Part shown: piece by piece, positions 59,757-64,000 of the stretch
How positions within the stretch are numbered: position 1 is the first letter of the stretch
Layout: every line of letters begins with the position of its first letter
Source: Pomphorhynchus laevis
Taxonomy: Eukaryota > Acanthocephala > Palaeacanthocephala > Echinorhynchida > Pomphorhynchidae
Direction: 5' to 3'
DNA length: 64,000 nucleotides
Assembly (NCBI GenBank): GCA_012934845.2
Contig: WNNJ02002849.1
Span: 42,826 to 106,825 of the forward strand
The notes under the pieces: model-generated
What the model was told of the DNA's origin: nothing
The model's database searches: none
The model's input: only the letters and a program-made list of their open reading frames with translations
Program-made: the position numbers and the translations under genes

Positions 59757-59944
59757 ATTGCTCTTGGTCTTTATTTCCTGTTTTTTATCTACTTACGGCA
59801 ATTATTACTCATGTATCATTCAATGGATGATCCGGGACAGTGTCAGTTTTCCACAAATCAAATGGATATATATATATATAATTTTAAATGCGATTGTGTA
59901 AAACTGTGCTCCGGGAGCGAATAAATTTCAGTTTCATAATTGTA

Positions 59945-60660
59945 GATGCTGCCAAAAACCGGAGTTTGATTACAAGTAGAGCAGACTTCCTTATCACTCC
60001 TAGACGAGCTGATGGTAGCCGGCAGCACTCATCAGTAGGGTGAACTATCATCAGTACTACCATCAGTCGTTTCGGCTGCCTTGTGATATATAAAAAAGCA
60101 TTTCCGAGAATTAGCTAATGTGTTAGCATGGGCCTAGCCTCTTTAAACTAACCATGTGCGTACCGGAACGCACAAGGCAGCCGAAATGATTGATGGTAGT
60201 TCACCCTACTGATGAATGCTGCCGGCTATCATCAGCTCGTCTAGGAGTGATAATGAAATCTGCTCTACTTGCAATCGAACTCCGGTTTTTGGCAAAATTC
60301 TTGATTATACAACTGTAGCTTGTAAGCTCTCGGAGAACAATGTGAAACATTTAGCTCTTTAATTATAAAAATGTATCCTCAAAGGATCCTGTTAGAAAAC
60401 AACCAACGACAGCAATAAAATTTCCTGTCGATTAAATTAGGATGATCCGGAAAGCACGTGGTTTGCTTAAAGAGGCTATGCCCATGCTACCACGTCAGCG
60501 AATTCTCGGAGTTGCCTTTTCAATATATCACAAGGCAGCCGAAACGACTGATGGTAGTTCACCCTACTGATGAGCGCTGCCGTCTACAATCAGATCGTCT
60601 AGAGGTGATAACGAAGTCTGCTCAGCTTGTAATCGAACTCCGGTTTTTGGCAAAATTCTT
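59945..60660. repeat. Diverged relative of the 363-bp family: one minus and two plus copies
   Basis: The segment at 59945-60110 is mirrored at 60170-60300 and partly repeated at 60460-60660. Shared landmarks with the 363-bp family: ATCACT-CTAGACGA, CTCATCAGTAG, TTTCGG-TGCC, GCATTTCCGA. Plus-strand 60534-60581 reads GGCAGC-C-GAAAC...GTAG...CTAC-TGATGAG-CGCTGCC. Confidence 0.8.
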
Positions 60661-60712
60661 GATTATATATATTTATTTATATATATTTATAAATATATAT
60701 GTATATATATAA

Positions 60713-62319
60713 TAGTAGTGCACGGATGTGCAGAGTATACAACGGTCCAGGATTTCTTATGAAATACGGCATTTATACTTAATAGTGTTGCCTGATAGAC
60801 TTTAATTCGAATCACGACTTTCAATCACGATATCACTTCTAAACGACCAATGAGTACACGGCCACACTCATCAGTAGAATGAAGTACTCACTGGACATTT
60901 CGGTTGTCTTGTGACATTGTGAATAAAGGCGTTTCCGACACTTTGCACTATTGTCTGAGCCTTACGCTCTTAACCAGATCGAATTGCTGTGCGGACCATC
61001 CTTAAACACTAGGCAGAGGTTGTTGCTGAATTGTCGTTGCACTCGTTGGATCCTTAATGGATACGGCAGGTATAATAGTAGTGCACGGATGTGCTGAGTA
61101 TACAACGGTCCAGGATTTCTTACGAAATACGGCATTTATACTAAATGGTGTTGCTTGATAGACTGGACTTCGATTCACGACTTTCAATCACGATATCACT
61201 ACTAGACAGCCAATGAGTACACGGCAACACTCATCAGTAAAGTGTTATTATACCTGCCGTATCTATTAAGAATCCAAGGAGTGCAGCGACAATTCAGCAA
61301 CAACCTCTGCCGGGTATTTTAGGATGATCCGCACAGCAATTCGATCTAGTTAAGAGCGTAAGCCTCAGACAATTAAGCGAAGTGTCGGAAACGCCTTTAT
61401 TCACAATGTCACAAGGCAACCGAAACGGCCAGTGAGTACTTCATTCTACTGATGAGTGTTGCCGGTTACTCATTGGTCGTCTAGAAGTGATATCGTGATT
61501 GAAAGTCGTGAATCAAAGTTCAGTCTATCAAGCAACACTATTTAGTATATATGCCGTATTTCGTAAGAAATCCTGGACAATTCTATACTCTGCACATCTG
61601 TGCACGTCTATTATACCTGCCGTAGCCATTAAGGATCCAACGAGTGCAGCGACAATTCAGCAACAACCTCTGCCTAGTGTTCAAGGATGGACGCACAGCA
61701 ATACGATCTGGTTAAGAGCGTAAGCCTCAGACAATTAAGCAAAGTGTCGGAAACGCCTTTATTCACAATGTCACACAGGCAACCGAAACGGCCAGTGAGT
61801 ACTTCATTCTACTGATGAGTGTTGCCGGGTACTCATTGGTCGTCTAGAAGTGATATCGTGATTGAAAGTCGTGAATCGAAGTCCAGTCTATCAAGCAACA
61901 CCATTTAGTATAAATGCCGTATTTCGTAAGAAATCCTGGACCGTTGTATACTCAGCACATCCGTGCACGTCTATTATACCTGCCGTATCCATTAAGGATC
62001 CAACGAGTGCAGCGACAATTCAGCAACAACCTCTGCCTAGTGTTTAAGGATGGTCCGCACAGCAATTCGATCTGGTTAAGAGCGTAAGCCTCAGACAATT
62101 AAGCAAAGTGTCGGAAACGCCTTTATTCACAATGTCACACAGGCAACCGAAACGGCCAGTGAGTACTTCATTCTACTGATGAGTGTTGCCGGGTACTCAT
62201 TGGTCGTCTAGAAGTGATATCGTGATTGAAAGTCGTGAATCGAAGTCCAGTCTATCAAGCAACACCATTTAGTATATATGCCGTATTTCGTAAGAAATCC
62301 TGGACAATTCTATACTCTG

Positions 62320-62325
<6 letters not shown>
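60713..62325. repeat. 363-bp tandem repeat array, head-to-head
   Basis: About 1.4 units on the minus strand (60713-61238) meet three units on the plus strand (61239-62325). Unit starts TTAAGC-AAGTGTCGG at 61373, 61735 and 62099 give periods of 362 and 364 bp. Each unit contains GGCAAC-C-GAAAC, CTACTGATGAG and GTTGCC. Small open frames repeated along the array are artefacts of the repeat. Confidence 0.9.

Positions 62326-62369
<44 letters not shown>
62326..62369. repeat. (TA)n microsatellite
   Basis: A TA run interrupts the third 363-bp unit and joins it directly to the 443-bp satellite. Confidence 0.95.
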
Positions 62370-62373
<4 letters not shown>

Positions 62374-62525
62374 TCTTATGGGATCATGAAGATCGATTGA
62401 AATCGGGACTGGTGATCCTTTGATGGATGCTTATTTATGTATTGAATAGTTGCTAGGTCACACAAGGTGACTTTCGCATTGAAAACCAGCTACAGAATCC
62501 TTCCTTCATGATATCCAATTCCATA

Positions 62526-62616
62526 CACCCTGACTACTAACGGCACCATTGCCACAGCCGTTTTCGTTTCGCCAGCTTTTTGCCACATGTTGGTAGCTCC
62601 TGGCTCGTCAGAAGGC
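62526..62616 (-). ncRNA. Satellite hammerhead ribozyme, unit 1
   Basis: Minus strand: stem I GCCTT/AGGGT, CTGACGA, stem II GCCAG/CTGGC with a long loop, GAAAC, stem III AACGGC/GCCGTT plus AC/GT, and a GTC cleavage site. Compared with units 3 and 4, one stem II pair is A-T instead of C-G. Confidence 0.65.
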
Positions 62617-62967
62617 TGACTACCAACTCTTTACCTTTTGTAACTTGACACATCCGGGATTCGTGCTGTCGCTTTCCGTACTTTGGCTTGCGCTCTTGAC
62701 TGCTAGACTACGAATCCAGGATTACCAGATTTCACACATTATACAAAACCTTCCATCGTGATATCCAGAAACTGTATTGTCCGAGATGATCTCTGGCATG
62801 CTTATTATAGATTGTTTCGTATGGGATCATGAAGATCAATTTAAATCGGGACTGGTGATCTTCTGATTGATGCTTATTTATGTATTGAATAGTTGCTAGG
62901 TCACACAAGGTGACTTTCGCATTGAACACCAGCTACAGAATCCTTCCTTCATGATATCTAATTCCAT

Positions 62968-63059
62968 ACACCCTGACTACTTACGGCACCATTACCACAG
63001 CCGTTTTCGCTTTGCCCGGTTTTTGCCACATGTTGGTAGCCCCGGGCTCGTCAGAAGGC
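62968..63059 (-). ncRNA. Satellite hammerhead ribozyme, unit 2 (core altered)
   Basis: Stem II is extended to GCCCGG/CCGGGC, but the GAAAC core reads AAAGC, which should abolish activity. The rest is as in the other units. Confidence 0.55.
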
Positions 63060-63409
63060 TGACTAACAACTCTTCACCTTTTGAAACTTGACACATCCGG
63101 GATTCGTGCTGTCGCTCTCCGTACTTTGGCTTGCGCTCTTGACTGCTAGGCTACGAATTCAGGATTACCAGATTTCACACAGTATATGAAACCTTCCATT
63201 ACGATATCCAGAAACTGTATTGTCCTAGATGCTCTCTGGCATGCTTATTATAGATTGTTTCTTATGGGATCATGAAGATCGATTGAAATCGGGACTGGTG
63301 ATCCTTTGATGGATGCTTATTTATGTATTGAATAGTTGCTAGGTCACACAAGGTGACTTTCGCATTGAAAACCAGCTACAGAATCCTTCCTTCATGATAT
63401 CCAATTCCA

Positions 63410-63503
63410 TACACCCTGACTACTAACGGCACCATTGCCACAGCCGTTTTCGTTTCGCCCGCTTTTTGCCACATGTTGGTAGCCCCGGGCTCGTCAGAAG
63501 GCT
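63410..63503 (-). ncRNA. Satellite hammerhead ribozyme, unit 3
   Basis: Minus-strand parts in plus coordinates: stem I 63498-63502 with 63413-63417; CTGACGA 63491-63497; stem II 63486-63490 with 63457-63461; GAAA 63453-63456; stem III AACGGC/GCCGTT 63443-63448 with 63425-63430; cleavage triplet GTC 63418-63420. Stem I is five pairs including two G-T. The stem II loop is long (24 bases). Confidence 0.7.
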
Positions 63504-63852
63504 GACTACAACTCTTCACCTTTTGAAACTTGACACATCCGGGATTCGTGCTGTCGCTCTCCGTACTTTGGCTTGCGCTCTTGACTGCTAGGCTGCGAAT
63601 TCAGGATTACCAGATTTCACACAGTATATTAAACCTTCCATTACGATATCCAGAAACTGTATTGTCCTAGATGCTCTCTGGCATGCTTATTATAGATTGT
63701 TTTTTATGGGATCATGAAGATCAATTGAAATCGGGACTGGTGATCTTTTGATGGATGCTTATTTATGTATTGAATAGTTGCTAGGTCACACAAGGTGACT
63801 TTCGCATTGAAAACCAGCTACAGAATCCTTCCTTCATGATATCCAATTCCAT

Positions 63853-63943
63853 ACACCCTGACTACTAACGGCACCATTGCCACAGCCGTTTTCGTTTCGC
63901 CCGCTTTTTGCCACATGTTGGTAGCCCCGGGCTCGTCAGAAGG
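63853..63943 (-). ncRNA. Satellite hammerhead ribozyme, unit 4
   Basis: Same bases as unit 3 in all paired and core positions. Confidence 0.7.
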
Positions 63944-64000
63944 CTGACTACCAACTCTTCACCTTTTGAAACTTCACCTTTTGAAAGTCATCTTGTGTGA

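Larger units (their letters stand above)
62370..64000 (-). repeat. 443-bp satellite with tRNA-like boxes and hammerhead (continues past window)
   Basis: ATTGTTT-TATGGGATCATG recurs at 62369, 62811, 63254 and 63697: period 442-443 bp, about 3.7 units, cut by the window end. On the minus strand each unit shows an A-box match TAGTCTAGCAG, a partial B box (CGAATCCCGG) about 45 bp later, then a hammerhead core. This is the layout of the schistosome SM-alpha repeat, a Pol III promoter followed by a ribozyme, though I see no sequence identity to claim homology. Units differ by a few percent. Confidence 0.9.

Noticed and set aside
60713-62325. CRISPR-like array
   Set aside because: Repeats are 363 bp, contiguous and without unique spacers, in an animal genome.
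60458-62423. Recurring open frames beginning MKVVN
   Set aside because: Same frame repeated with each 363-bp unit; composition and context fit a non-coding repeat.
1-64000. LTR retrovirus-like or Polinton elements
   Set aside because: No protease, integrase, capsid or envelope pattern and no paired long terminal repeats were seen.

Overview
This is nuclear DNA of an animal: strongly AT-rich, with GT/AG spliced introns, metazoan genes and dense retroelement debris. The innexin (gap-junction protein), the schistosome-like LINE fragment at the left edge, two kinds of Penelope-like element and tandem repeats joining tRNA-like promoter boxes to hammerhead ribozyme cores (the layout of the schistosome SM-alpha repeat) suggest a lophotrochozoan, perhaps a flatworm. 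The species cannot be fixed from the sequence.

Host genes. (1) A nine-exon gene on the plus strand, coding span 9692-30459, encodes a 769-residue G3BP/rasputin homologue: an NTF2-like domain, a long disordered Asn/Ser/Asp-rich middle, an RRM and a very short RGG tail. The reading phase is kept at every junction. Its introns (75 bp to 4.4 kb) hold a decayed copy of exon 3, a 618-bp essentially perfect palindrome, Penelope-like fragments and hairpins. (2) An uninterrupted innexin of 423 residues lies on the minus strand at 48930-50201. (3) An unassigned exon-like open stretch lies on the minus strand at 33204-33377.

Mobile DNA, left to right. 1-4850: LINE fragments, including one LINE inserted into another. 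31-36 kb: palindromes, foldbacks and solo 3' tails of a Penelope-like element. 35.3-47 kb: a nested stack in which a minus-strand Penelope-like element of the permuted (N-terminal GIY-YIG, Naiad-like) kind is split by three copies of a retrotransposon with an R2-like C-terminal endonuclease, by a Merlin-like fragment, by a 238-bp inverted-repeat element carrying a hammerhead ribozyme, and by an inverted repeat of the 363-bp family. 47.6-48.5 kb: two more Penelope 3' tails. 52.8 and 56.6 kb: two non-autonomous elements flanked by TTAA. 54.8-56.2 kb: a second, canonical (C-terminal GIY-YIG) Penelope-like element. 59.7-64 kb: arrays of a diverged hammerhead-like repeat, the 363-bp family (head-to-head) and a 443-bp satellite.

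The most unusual theme is the number of hammerhead-like RNA modules. Canonical-order cores lie in the 443-bp satellite (with compensatory stem changes between copies) and in the 238-bp element. A permuted arrangement, arm - GAAAC - spacer - CTGATGA - complementary arm, recurs in at least four otherwise different repeat families.

No CRISPR array, rRNA, convincing functional tRNA, LTR retrovirus-like element or Polinton was recognised.
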